Made by a program: the position numbers and the translations under genes. From positions 1,054,001 to 1,118,000 of the forward strand of contig OY969912.1 in NCBI GenBank assembly GCA_963704505.1: DNA of 64,000 bases, given 5' to 3'. The notes beneath the pieces were generated by a model. The model was given only the letters and a program-made list of their open reading frames with translations, had not been told where the DNA came from and did no database searches. Within the stretch, counting starts at the first letter, position 1, and every line of letters starts with the position of its first letter. Of this stretch, positions 24,776 to 33,176 are shown piece by piece. The DNA is from VRUE01 sp963704505 (GTDB lineage Bacteria; Actinomycetota; Thermoleophilia; Solirubrobacterales; 70-9).

Positions 24776-26179
24776 ATGCCTTCTTCCACGACTCGACTTC
24801 TGATGGGCATGTACTTCTATCCGAGAGGCGGGTCCGCGCACGTCTGCCGAGCGCTGGCGCAGGAGTTCGAGCACAGCGGTCTCGAGGTGACCCTGATGTC
24901 GGGATCCCGATCTGACCTCGGCGAGCATGCCCTCGCGCCGGCTTTCTACTCCGGGCTCGATCTGCGAGCGGTCGACTTCACGCCCGCTCTGCGTACTGAG
25001 GACCCGCTTCGCCTCGAAGGGCCGGCCGGGACCGCGCCGATCCACGGTTCCTACGAGGACCGCGCCGGCGCCGAGGACCCGGTCCTGGCCGCGCTCGACG
25101 AGGGGGCCTTCGAGCTTCAGGTTCTGGCCTGGACGCGGGAGCTGCGCAGGGCCGACGCCGAGTCCGTCGACCTCCTCTATCTCCACCACCTCACCCCGCT
25201 CAACGAGGCAGCCGCCCGTGCATTTCCTGAGATCCCGGTTATCGGCCACGTGCACGGCACCGAGTTGTTGATGCTGGAACAGATTGCCTTCGATCCTCCG
25301 GCGAGCTGGACACACGCCGAGCGCTGGGCAGAGCGGATCTGCGATTGGGCGGCCGGCTGTGAGCGGATCGTGGTCAGCAGCACCGAGGCGCGTAAACGCG
25401 CGGCCGCGGTGCTCGACCTCGACCCGGACCGGTTCGTCTGCATCCCGAACGGCTTCGATGCCGGCTTCCTCCCGTATGAGGTCGATCGCCGCGTCCACTG
25501 GCGCCGCCATCTGGTCGAGCGGCCTCAGGGTTGGAAACCCGGCGAGGCACCTGGCAGCGTCGTCTACGAGGAGTCCGACCTGGAGGCGCTGGACGGGACG
25601 GTGCTGCTCTACACGGGTCGTTTCACAGACGTGAAGCGCCTACCGCTGCTGCTCGAGGCTTTCGCGCAGGCGCAACCACGTATCGAGGAGCGCACCGCCC
25701 TGGTGCTGCTCGGCGGTTATCCCGGAGAGTGGGAGGGGGAGCACCCGCTCGAGGCGATCGAGCGCCTTGGGCTGACCGATGTCTTCCTCGCCGGCTGGCA
25801 TTCCCAGGAGGAGCTGCCCGACTTCTTCAACGCCGCCGATCTCCTCGTCCACGCCTCGGTCAAGGAGCAGTTCGGCACGGTCCTGGTCGAGGCGATGGCC
25901 TGCGGCCTCCCCGTGATCGCCGTCAATCGCGGCGGTCCGGCCACGATCGTCGACGATCCCGAGACCGGCTGGCTGGTGCCGCCGGATGACACGGAGGCCT
26001 TCGCCTCGGCGATCGTGGCGGCGATCAACGATGAGCCGGGCCGCAGGGCCCGCGGCCGGCGTGCCCGCGGCGTGGTGTTGAACCGCTATTCGTGGCGGCG
26101 GATCGGTTCGTCGTTCGCCGATCAGGTGGATGAGCTCGCGCGGGCTCCCGCCGAGCGAGTCTCACGCCCTCGCGCCTGA
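24776..26179 (+). CDS. GT4-family glycosyltransferase
   Basis: 467 aa from ATG 24776 (TTG 24770 is possible). GT-B fold: N-terminal domain with FYPRGGSAHVCRALAQEF and a GHVHGTELLM motif, C-terminal domain with TVLLYTGRFTDVKRLPLLLE and the donor-binding block EQFGTVLVEAMACGLPVIAV followed by GGPATIVDDPETGWLV. These are the hallmarks of retaining GT4 enzymes that move sugars from nucleotide donors to lipids or glycans. It is soluble or peripheral to the membrane. The acceptor cannot be told from sequence. Confidence 0.88.
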   Translation: MPSSTTRLLMGMYFYPRGGSAHVCRALAQEFEHSGLEVTLMSGSRSDLGEHALAPAFYSGLDLRAVDFTPALRTEDPLRLEGPAGTAPIHGSYEDRAGAEDPVLAALDEGAFELQVLAWTRELRRADAESVDLLYLHHLTPLNEAAARAFPEIPVIGHVHGTELLMLEQIAFDPPASWTHAERWAERICDWAAGCERIVVSSTEARKRAAAVLDLDPDRFVCIPNGFDAGFLPYEVDRRVHWRRHLVERPQGWKPGEAPGSVVYEESDLEALDGTVLLYTGRFTDVKRLPLLLEAFAQAQPRIEERTALVLLGGYPGEWEGEHPLEAIERLGLTDVFLAGWHSQEELPDFFNAADLLVHASVKEQFGTVLVEAMACGLPVIAVNRGGPATIVDDPETGWLVPPDDTEAFASAIVAAINDEPGRRARGRRARGVVLNRYSWRRIGSSFADQVDELARAPAERVSRPRA

Positions 26180-26338
26180 GTGCTGCCTGCAACGGTTTCG
26201 CGTTCGCCTACCGGTTGAGTTTTGCGCAGCGGTTGGTTGGTTGAAGGTCCCTCCGAGGGGTGAAAGGATGGCCCTCGAACAGTCGGCTACATAGGGAGAC
26301 AGATCACTATTCGGGTACTTCAGGTTTGCTCGGCGTTC

Positions 26339-28369
26339 TTGGCCGCCTCCGCTCTCATGGCACTCGCGTTCGCTGCGCCCGCGGGTGCAGCAATGACAGT
26401 CGGCTCGACCGGCGACAGCGGCGACTGCAGTCTCCGAAGCGTGATCGAAGCGGTCGAATCGAACACCAGCAACGGCTGCGGGACAGTCGAAGCCGGGACG
26501 ACGACGATCAATGTCCCCGACAACACGATCTCCTTGGCCACCCAGCTGGCCGTGAAAAAAGGCAGCATGGTGATCGTCGGGAACGCAAGCTCTCCGTCGC
26601 AGTCGGTGATCCACGGTGGCAGCAACCGGGTGATGGAAGTCCAAGGCTCGGCGACGGTGAAGCTCATCGGCTTCGAGATCACCGGCGGGCACACTGCGGA
26701 CGGCGGGGTCGCGCCGAGTCTCTATACGGAAAACATCGTCGGCGGTGGTGGTGGGATCTTGAACAAAGGGTCCCTGACCCTCGAACACGTACTGGTGAGC
26801 GAAAATCAGACCGGTAAAGGCGACCTGGGGCTCAATGGCTTGTTGGAAGGCTCGGGCGGGGGCGGCGGAAGAGGAGGATCGGGCGGAGGCATCTTCAACG
26901 AAACCGGCGCGAGCCTGACGATCAAGCAATCGACGATCAGCAAAAACCTCACCGGCGACGGCGGTAGGGGCGGCGAAGGTGGAGAGGGACTCAACGCGCT
27001 CGGCCATTTCCCCGAGGGGGGAGACGGCGGAGCCGGCGGGCCCTCCGGGGACGGCGGTGGCGTCTACAACCTCGGCTCGCTGACCATCGAAGGCTCGACC
27101 GTCAGCGGCAACTTCACCGGGCGGGGCGGCGCAGGCGGAAATGGTCACATCGGCACCGGAGAAAACGAAGGTTTCAGCCCGGGCAAGGGCGGCGATGGCG
27201 GCGAAGGCGGCAACAGCGGCAAGCAGTACGAAAAGAACACCGGCTACAACGCCGACGCCCTGAAGGGCGGCGGCGGCATCTTCAACGCCGGCACCCTGAC
27301 GATGACCAACTCGACGATCAGCGGCAACGGCACCGGAGCCGGCGGCACCGGTGGCGGCTCCGGTGCCGGCGGTGGCCCGAACAAATACGGGCGCTTCTCC
27401 GATTCGGGCCGGGCGGGCACCGGCGGCGGCGGCGGCCGCGGCGGCGGCCTCTTCACCGGCGCCGGCTATGGCGGCCACTCGAGCGCGTATCTGACGAACG
27501 TGACGATCTTCGGCAACCGAACCGGCGACGGCGGCACCGGCGGCGCTGGGGGCGGCGGCGAAGAAACGACACTCGGCGGTGGCGTCGGCGGCTGGGGTGG
27601 CGACGGCGGCGGCATCTGGTCGGAGGGGGCGGCCAACGGCTCCGAAGTGATCCTCAGGCAGGTGACGATCGCCGGGAACGGCCTCGGCGCCGGCGGACTG
27701 ACCGGAAATTCGGCCGTGCCGGACCGCGGCGGCTGCTGCGGCGAACGCGGCCTTGGCGCCGGGATAAGCACCGGCGGCCGATACGACACCGGCTCCGCGA
27801 TCTTCATGAGCAACTCGATCGTCGCCAACAACGGCAGCAACCTGGCCGGCGACGCCAATTGCTACCAGCGCTACCTGCCGACCTACACCGACCTCGTCGA
27901 CCAGGGGGGGAACGTCACCTGGAACGACAACACCTGTCCCGGCAAAGTCGCCGACCCGCTTCTCTCGCCCTTCGCGAACCACGGCGGCCTTACGGAAACG
28001 CTGTTGCCAGGCGACGGTGGCTCAGCGATCGGGGCGGTCGCGGCTTCCGCCTGCCTCGTCCATGAAGACCAGCGCGGGTTGCCGCGCCCGGGGCCGGGGA
28101 AGACCGCCTGCGATGCCGGGGCGGTCGAGAGCCAGACGGCGAGCGAACCGCCTCCCGATGAAGAAGAAAAAGGTGGCGAACAGCCCGGTGGCGGCGGAAC
28201 CACCGGCGGTGGTGGTGCTGGCGGCGGAGGCGGCGCTGGAGGCCCGGCACCAACCCCGGCGCCGGCACCCAAGCTGCTGCATTGCAAAAAGGGCTTCAAG
28301 AAGAAAACCGTCAAAGGCAAGGCCCGCTGCGTGAAGGTGAAGAAGGCGCCGCGGCACCATAAGCACTGA
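26339..28369 (+). CDS. Secreted Gly-rich right-handed beta-helix protein
   Basis: 676 aa counted from TTG 26339, but the true start may be a rare ATT (26309) or ATC (26303): AGGGAGA at 26293-26299 fits those, and only the longer form gives the signal peptide a positively charged start. A CSLRSVIEAVES motif near the N-terminus, then about 12 turns of NSTISGNGTGAGG-like parallel beta-helix repeats rich in Gly, are typical of polymorphic-membrane-protein-like adhesins. A Pro/Ala linker leads to a tail CKKGFKKKTVKGKARCVK, the Cys/Lys ending found in many Thermoleophilia surface proteins. Confidence 0.8.
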   Translation: MAASALMALAFAAPAGAAMTVGSTGDSGDCSLRSVIEAVESNTSNGCGTVEAGTTTINVPDNTISLATQLAVKKGSMVIVGNASSPSQSVIHGGSNRVMEVQGSATVKLIGFEITGGHTADGGVAPSLYTENIVGGGGGILNKGSLTLEHVLVSENQTGKGDLGLNGLLEGSGGGGGRGGSGGGIFNETGASLTIKQSTISKNLTGDGGRGGEGGEGLNALGHFPEGGDGGAGGPSGDGGGVYNLGSLTIEGSTVSGNFTGRGGAGGNGHIGTGENEGFSPGKGGDGGEGGNSGKQYEKNTGYNADALKGGGGIFNAGTLTMTNSTISGNGTGAGGTGGGSGAGGGPNKYGRFSDSGRAGTGGGGGRGGGLFTGAGYGGHSSAYLTNVTIFGNRTGDGGTGGAGGGGEETTLGGGVGGWGGDGGGIWSEGAANGSEVILRQVTIAGNGLGAGGLTGNSAVPDRGGCCGERGLGAGISTGGRYDTGSAIFMSNSIVANNGSNLAGDANCYQRYLPTYTDLVDQGGNVTWNDNTCPGKVADPLLSPFANHGGLTETLLPGDGGSAIGAVAASACLVHEDQRGLPRPGPGKTACDAGAVESQTASEPPPDEEEKGGEQPGGGGTTGGGGAGGGGGAGGPAPTPAPAPKLLHCKKGFKKKTVKGKARCVKVKKAPRHHKH

Positions 28370-28382
28370 GCCGTTCGCCGAT

Positions 28383-29066
28383 CTGGCAGCGATCAGCTTC
28401 GACGGGGACGGGACGCTCTGGGACTTCCAGAGCTCGATGCGCACCGCGCTCGCGCGTTCGGCGGGGGCCCTGAATGGAGCCGGCATTAGTCGCGACGGTG
28501 GCCCCGTCACGGCGGAGTGGTTGGCCGGAGTGCGCGACGAGGTCGCGTCCTGGCCCGAAATGCATGGCGCCGGCATGGAAGTGATCCGCTTCGTGTCCTT
28601 CGAGGAGGCACTGTGGAGATGTGATCCCGACCGCGTCGAGCTCGCACCGGCGATCTGCGAGCGCTACTTCGATGACCGTTTCGCCGTTCTCCGTCCGTAC
28701 TCCGACGTGGTCGACGTGATCGGCGCGCTCTACGGGCGCCTTCCGCTCGCGCTCGTCACCAACGGCAACACCCACCCGGAGCGATTGGGCTTCGGCGATC
28801 GCTTCGCCGCGGTCGTACTCGCTCTCGAGTGCGGATTTCACAAGCCCGACCCGGCCATCTACGCCCACACCGCCGCCCTGCTCGGCGTCGACCCCGGCGA
28901 TTGCCTTCACGTGGGCGACGATCCCTTCGAGGATGTCGACGCCGCTCGTCGCGCCGGCATGGGAACGGTCTGGCTCAACCGCGAGGGGCGGGACGCTTGG
29001 CCTCCCGAGCTGCCGCCGCCATCGGCCGAGATCCAGGACCTAGGCGCCCTCCTCGACCTGCTGTGA
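28383..29066 (+). CDS. HAD-superfamily hydrolase
   Basis: Motif I SFDGDGTLWDF lies at 28395-28427, upstream of the first ATG in frame (28437). A start at ATG would remove the nucleophile Asp, so translation probably begins at CTG 28383 or another rare codon after the in-frame TGA at 28338-28340; about 227 aa. Motif II (ALVTNGNTHPERLG), motif III Lys (ECGFHKPDPAIY) and motif IV (LHVGDDPFEDVDAARR) are intact. The cap is helical, as in phosphatases and haloacid dehalogenases of subclass I. It starts 13 bases after the beta-helix gene and may be coupled to it. Confidence 0.75.
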   Translation: MAAISFDGDGTLWDFQSSMRTALARSAGALNGAGISRDGGPVTAEWLAGVRDEVASWPEMHGAGMEVIRFVSFEEALWRCDPDRVELAPAICERYFDDRFAVLRPYSDVVDVIGALYGRLPLALVTNGNTHPERLGFGDRFAAVVLALECGFHKPDPAIYAHTAALLGVDPGDCLHVGDDPFEDVDAARRAGMGTVWLNREGRDAWPPELPPPSAEIQDLGALLDLL

Positions 29067-29083
29067 GGGCCTAGGATCCGGCG

Positions 29084-29848
29084 ATGCCAGATTTCGGCTC
29101 CCCGGCAGAGCACTACGACCGCTTCATGGGCCGCTACACCGTTCCGCTCGCCCGCGCGTTGACCGACGAGGTCGGAGTCGCCGCGGGAATGCGGGTGCTG
29201 GACGTGGGTTGCGGCCCGGGCGGGCTCACCACCCAACTGGCGGATCGCGTCGGCGGCGAGATTGTTGCCGCGATCGACCCCGCGGAGCAGTTCGTCACCA
29301 CTTGCCTCGAGCGCAACCCGGGCGCGGATGTGCGTCAGGGCGTAGCGGAGCAGCTGCCCTGGGAGGACGACAGCTTCGATGCCTCACTTTCCTGCCTCGT
29401 GATCGCATTCATGAGCGATGCCGACGCCGGCCTCCGGGAGATGGCTCGCGTGACCAAGCCGGGCGGCAGGATCGGGGTATGCATGTGGGACATAGCCGGC
29501 GGTGGGATGACGATGCTGCGGTTGCTCTGGAGTGCGATCAAGATCGTCAAGCCCGACACGGAGGACGAACGGCAGCGACCGGGCACCTCGGAGGGAGACA
29601 TCGCCGAGCGCATGACGCGCGCGGGCCTTCAGGATGTCGCGGGCGGCACACTCGAGGTCAGCGTCGACTACTCGGACTTCGAGGACTTTTGGGAGCCGAT
29701 GACGCTGGCGGTTGGCCCCGCCGGCCAGGCGTACGCCGGCCTCGCCGACGGTGACAAGGCCGCCGTGCGCGACGGGATCCGGGGCGAGCTGCCCGACGGC
29801 CCGTTCACCCTCGACGCTCGCAGCTGGTACGCGACGGCGACGGTCTAG
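29084..29848 (+). CDS. Class I SAM-dependent methyltransferase
   Basis: 254 aa. Motif I VLDVGCGPGGLTTQLA near residue 40, acidic IDPAEQF after strand 2, LPWEDDSFDASLSCLVI as the motif-IV region and TKPGGRIGVCMWD after it define a Rossmann-fold methyltransferase of the UbiE/Methyltransf_11 type. It transfers a methyl group from SAM to a small molecule that cannot be named. It is 17 bases downstream of the HAD gene and 13 bases before the hydrolase gene. Confidence 0.88.
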   Translation: MPDFGSPAEHYDRFMGRYTVPLARALTDEVGVAAGMRVLDVGCGPGGLTTQLADRVGGEIVAAIDPAEQFVTTCLERNPGADVRQGVAEQLPWEDDSFDASLSCLVIAFMSDADAGLREMARVTKPGGRIGVCMWDIAGGGMTMLRLLWSAIKIVKPDTEDERQRPGTSEGDIAERMTRAGLQDVAGGTLEVSVDYSDFEDFWEPMTLAVGPAGQAYAGLADGDKAAVRDGIRGELPDGPFTLDARSWYATATV

Positions 29849-29861
29849 GTCCGGAGACAGG

Positions 29862-30557
29862 ATGAGGGTCGTTTTCGTGCATGGGGCGTGTGTCAAGGAC
29901 GGAGCTTGGTGGTGGCACCCGACCGCCGAATCGCTGGCCGAGAAAGGGATCTCCAGTCAGGCCCCCGCGCTTCCGAGCTGCGGCGAGACCGGCGAGGCGC
30001 CCGATGCCCAGGGACCGGGGCTGGCCGACGATGTCAGCGCGGTCAGGCAGGCACTGGAGGGCGTCGATGAGCCGACCGTGGTCGTCGCCCACAGCTACGG
30101 CGGCATCGTCGCCGCGGAGGCAGCGGCGGGGGTCGCCACCGTGCGCCATCTGCTGCTCGTGTCGAGCTATCTGCCCGAGGTCGGGCAGAGCCTCTCCTCA
30201 TTCGGCGGCGAAGAGCCCGCTCCGTTCCTCGACATCGATCCCGAGGGCGGCACGTTCACGGTTCGTCCCGATGCCCTGATCGAGACGTTCCTCCAAGACT
30301 GCGCGCCGGAGATCCAGGAAGAGGCAGAGGGCAAAACCGCCCGGCAGAGCCTCGCGGTCCTCGAGCAGCCCGTGTCGGCGGCCGCCTGGCGACACCTGCC
30401 CTCGACCTACCTGGTCTGCGCCGAGGACCGCGGCACTCCCGTCGATGCCCAACGCGAGTTCGCCGCCAGGGCGGACGACGTGGTCGAGCTCGCAGCCGGC
30501 CACCATCCCTTCCTCTCGCAGCCGGCCGCCGTTCGCGACCTGGTGCTTAGCCTGTAA
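29862..30557 (+). CDS. Alpha/beta hydrolase
   Basis: 231 aa from ATG 29862. The fold start VVFVHGACVKDGAWWW has the oxyanion-region HGA, the nucleophile elbow is VVVAHSYGGIVAAEA, the acid is in YLVCAEDRGTPVD and the catalytic His in LAAGHHPFLSQP. The chain length and the WWWHP element resemble the small esterase / hydroxynitrile-lyase-like subgroup. It probably forms an operon with the methyltransferase. The substrate is unknown. Confidence 0.87.
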   Translation: MRVVFVHGACVKDGAWWWHPTAESLAEKGISSQAPALPSCGETGEAPDAQGPGLADDVSAVRQALEGVDEPTVVVAHSYGGIVAAEAAAGVATVRHLLLVSSYLPEVGQSLSSFGGEEPAPFLDIDPEGGTFTVRPDALIETFLQDCAPEIQEEAEGKTARQSLAVLEQPVSAAAWRHLPSTYLVCAEDRGTPVDAQREFAARADDVVELAAGHHPFLSQPAAVRDLVLSL

Positions 30558-30577
30558 AAGACCCCGCCCGGGGCGTT

Positions 30578-30844
30578 CTATTTCGCGGCGCGGTCGCGGT
30601 GCTTGCAACCCGGCCAGCAGCAGGGACGGCGCTGGCCTTCCTGGAGCTCTTCCCGCGTTCGGCGGATGCGGCGCTCTCGGGTCGCCTGCTGCTTGGCGTC
30701 CTCGACCCAGCAGATGAACTCGTTGCGGGCCAGGGGGGTGATGTCCTTCCAGGCGTCGAGGGCCGTGGCGTCGTCGACCAGGGCCTCGCGCAGGTCCACC
30801 GGCAGCCGGTGCACCACTCCGCCGGGTATGCGCGTGTTGCCCAT
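30578..30844 (-). CDS. YdeI/OmpD-associated (OmdA) family protein
   Basis: 88 aa from ATG 30844. The sequence LPVDLREALVDDATALDAWK, ITPLARNEFICWVEDAK and RRPCCWPGCKHR is characteristic of the C-terminal OmdA/YdeI domain, here as a stand-alone protein. The final CCWPGC could bind a metal. The family has been linked to bacteriocin protection, but the mechanism is not established. It lies between a converging and a diverging neighbour. Confidence 0.85.
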   Translation of the reverse strand: MGNTRIPGGVVHRLPVDLREALVDDATALDAWKDITPLARNEFICWVEDAKQQATRERRIRRTREELQEGQRRPCCWPGCKHRDRAAK

Positions 30845-30971
30845 GATTGAACGGTAGCGCCGATTTCGCCCGCGGCCCTTTCGCCGGCACGGCGCCCACT
30901 CCAAACGGCGAGCCCTGGCCATCGGTCCACGCTGGTTGACCGGGCCAGCCGGCACGGTTAGCCTCGCGACG

Positions 30972-32537
30972 ATGTCGCTTTCGCCCTTCCCGCGGAGCAG
31001 GCGGCTCCTGTGGCTGGCACTCCTGACCGTGCTGTTTTGCGCGGCCTTCGTCCAGGCGGCCGCCGCGCGGAGCGCCTACGTCGCCGACTTCAACGCGAGC
31101 GCGGTCTCGGTGCTCGACACCCAGACCGACCTCGTCACCCCGCCCTCGATCGGGGTGGGTCCGGGCCCGTATGCGGTTGCCTTCACGCCCGACGGCAAGC
31201 TGGCCTACGTGGCCAACGAAGTCTCGGGCGACGTCACGGTGATCAGCACGCAGACGAACCTGGCGGTCGGGTCGCCGATCAAAGTCGGCAATCAACCTCA
31301 CGGGATCGCGATCAGCCCGGACGGCAGCCGGGTCTACGTCACGGATTTCGGAGATGACGCGGTCTCCGTGATCAACACCCAGACCAACCAGGTGGTCGGC
31401 TCGCCGATCGCCGTCGGCGCCGAACCGATCGGGATCGCGATCACCCCCGACGGCAAGACCGCCTACGTCGCCGACTACGGGTCGACAACGGTCTCGGTGA
31501 TCGATACCCAGGCCGGTCAGGCCCTGGTCCCGCCGATCACGGTCGGTGAAGCCCCGTTCGGCCTGGCGGTCACCCCTGACGGCAATAAGGCATTCGTCGC
31601 CAACGACGGCTCGGCGAGCGTCTCGGTGATCAGCACCGCCTCGAACCAGACTGTCGGCTCGCCGATCACGATCGGCGAATCGCCCCACGGAGTCGCGATA
31701 ACCCCCGACGGCAAGACCGCCTACGTCGCCGACTACGACTCGAAATCGGTGTCGACGATCAACACCGAAACCGATCAGGCCACGGGGGAGATATCGGTCG
31801 GGAACGGGCCGGTCGCGATCGCCTTCACCCCCAACGGCGGTAGGGCATTCGTCGCCGACTACGACACGAGCTCGGTCTGGGCGATCGACACGGCGTCACG
31901 GCAGCTGGTGGGCACGCCGACCGCCGTCGGCGAAAATCCCTCGGCGGTCGCGGTCGCCCCCGATCAGGCGCCGGTCGCCGCCTTCACCGCCGCCAGGGCG
32001 CGGCCCGGGGTGCCGACCCGCTTCGACGCCGCCGCCTCCACCGATGCCGACGGGCCGATCGCGGCGTTCCAATGGAGCTTCGGCAACGGGCAGGCGGGAT
32101 CCGGTCCCCAGGTCAGCAGCACCTTCGCGAAGCCCGGCAGCTACCAGGCGACCCTCACCCTCACCGATGGCGAAGGCTGCTCCACACTTCCCGTCTTCAC
32201 CGGCCAGACCGTCTCCTGCAACGGCTCGGCGGCGGCGAGCAAGACCGAGACGATCGCGGTGGCCTACCCGGGGGTACGGCTCAGGTGCCCGAAGAGCACC
32301 AAGCCGCGTGGCTGCCGATTCAAGCTCGAGGCGGTGACGAAGAAGCGCAAGGGGAAGGCGGAGACGCGGCCGGCCAAGTCGAAGGCGAAGCCCGGCCACG
32401 CCGTGATCCTGGCGCTGAAGCCGAAGAAGGCCTTCGCGGCAAAGCTGGCGGTGGCCGCCAAGGTCCTGGTCAAGGAGACCGTTACCAGTCGCGGGAAAAC
32501 CCGGACCAGCTTCCGCAAGCTGAAGATCGTCCAGTAG
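30972..32537 (+). CDS. Secreted seven-bladed YVTN beta-propeller with PKD domain
   Basis: 521 aa from ATG 30972. Signal peptide RRLLWLALLTVLFCAAFVQAAA. Seven repeats of about 42 aa follow (residues about 36-335), each with a TPDGKTAYVADYG-like strand and a VSVIDTQT-like strand: the YVTN propeller. Then a PKD domain (about 338-425; FQWSFGNGQAG) and a basic C-terminal domain with two Cys (LRCPKSTKPRGCRF). Such proteins lie on the cell surface and bind proteins or glycans. The stop codon directly abuts the stop of the converging reductase gene. Confidence 0.87.
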   Translation: MSLSPFPRSRRLLWLALLTVLFCAAFVQAAAARSAYVADFNASAVSVLDTQTDLVTPPSIGVGPGPYAVAFTPDGKLAYVANEVSGDVTVISTQTNLAVGSPIKVGNQPHGIAISPDGSRVYVTDFGDDAVSVINTQTNQVVGSPIAVGAEPIGIAITPDGKTAYVADYGSTTVSVIDTQAGQALVPPITVGEAPFGLAVTPDGNKAFVANDGSASVSVISTASNQTVGSPITIGESPHGVAITPDGKTAYVADYDSKSVSTINTETDQATGEISVGNGPVAIAFTPNGGRAFVADYDTSSVWAIDTASRQLVGTPTAVGENPSAVAVAPDQAPVAAFTAARARPGVPTRFDAAASTDADGPIAAFQWSFGNGQAGSGPQVSSTFAKPGSYQATLTLTDGEGCSTLPVFTGQTVSCNGSAAASKTETIAVAYPGVRLRCPKSTKPRGCRFKLEAVTKKRKGKAETRPAKSKAKPGHAVILALKPKKAFAAKLAVAAKVLVKETVTSRGKTRTSFRKLKIVQ

Positions 32538-33152
32538 TCAGCTCGCCGGCCGGGTAGCGCCGACGCGATAGCGCAGGTGGGTCGCACCCTGACCGTCGAC
32601 GGTGTCGATCAGCTCGAGCTCGATGTGCTCGGCGCCGAGGTGCTCGAAGAGCCGGCGGCCTTCGCCCATGAGAACCGGGATCAGGTGGATCTGCAGCTCG
32701 TCGAGGACACCGGCGGCGAGCGCCATCTGCGCGACGCCCGCGCCGTGGACGAGGACGTTCCTCTCGCCGGCGGCCTCCTTCGCACGGGCCATCGCAGTCC
32801 CGACGTCGCTCACGTAGGTGACCAGCGGCCACTTCTCCTGCTCGGCGGGGGAGGGGTCGCGACTGAGGATGAAGATCGGCACGCCACTGTGGTGGTCTCC
32901 GCTCCAGTATCCGGCCGGATCGACGGTGCCCCGCCCGGCGACCACGGCCCCCGTCGACATCATCTCGTCGAAGACCTCGCCGTTTACGCCGACCGGCCTG
33001 CCCGGGACTCCCGTGTCATCCGGGGCGGGGTCGGTCAGGCACCATTCGTGCAGCCGGTCGCCGCCGTCGCCGAGGCCATTGTCGATCGTCTCGTTGGGCC
33101 CGGCGATGAAGCCGTCGAGGGACATCGACATGTAGAGGACCGTTGCTGCCAT
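32538..33152 (-). CDS. RibD C-terminal / dihydrofolate-reductase-like protein
   Basis: 204 aa. Start MSMSLDGFIAGPNETIDNGL, then GAVVAGRGTVDPAGYW and a late block VLVHGAGVAQMALAAGVLDE with LIPVLMGEGRRLFEHLG, all typical of the RibD-C family of NADPH-dependent reductases. Single-domain members like this have varied, mostly unknown substrates. AAAGGAA precedes the ATG. The LuxR-type regulator gene lies upstream on the same strand with a 24-base gap and may be in the same transcript. Confidence 0.87.
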   Translation of the reverse strand: MAATVLYMSMSLDGFIAGPNETIDNGLGDGGDRLHEWCLTDPAPDDTGVPGRPVGVNGEVFDEMMSTGAVVAGRGTVDPAGYWSGDHHSGVPIFILSRDPSPAEQEKWPLVTYVSDVGTAMARAKEAAGERNVLVHGAGVAQMALAAGVLDELQIHLIPVLMGEGRRLFEHLGAEHIELELIDTVDGQGATHLRYRVGATRPAS

Positions 33153-33176
33153 GACGTTCCTTTCGTGAGCGCTTTC

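Noticed and set aside
26800..28250. Gly-codon repeats as a CRISPR or satellite array
   Set aside because: The periodicity is imperfect, in frame and protein-coding (Gly-rich beta-helix turns); there are no fixed repeats with unique spacers.
30558..30577. CCCC-GCCC-GGGG element as a terminator between the hydrolase and OmdA genes
   Set aside because: The stem is only four bases long and no T run follows closely; too weak to list as a terminator.
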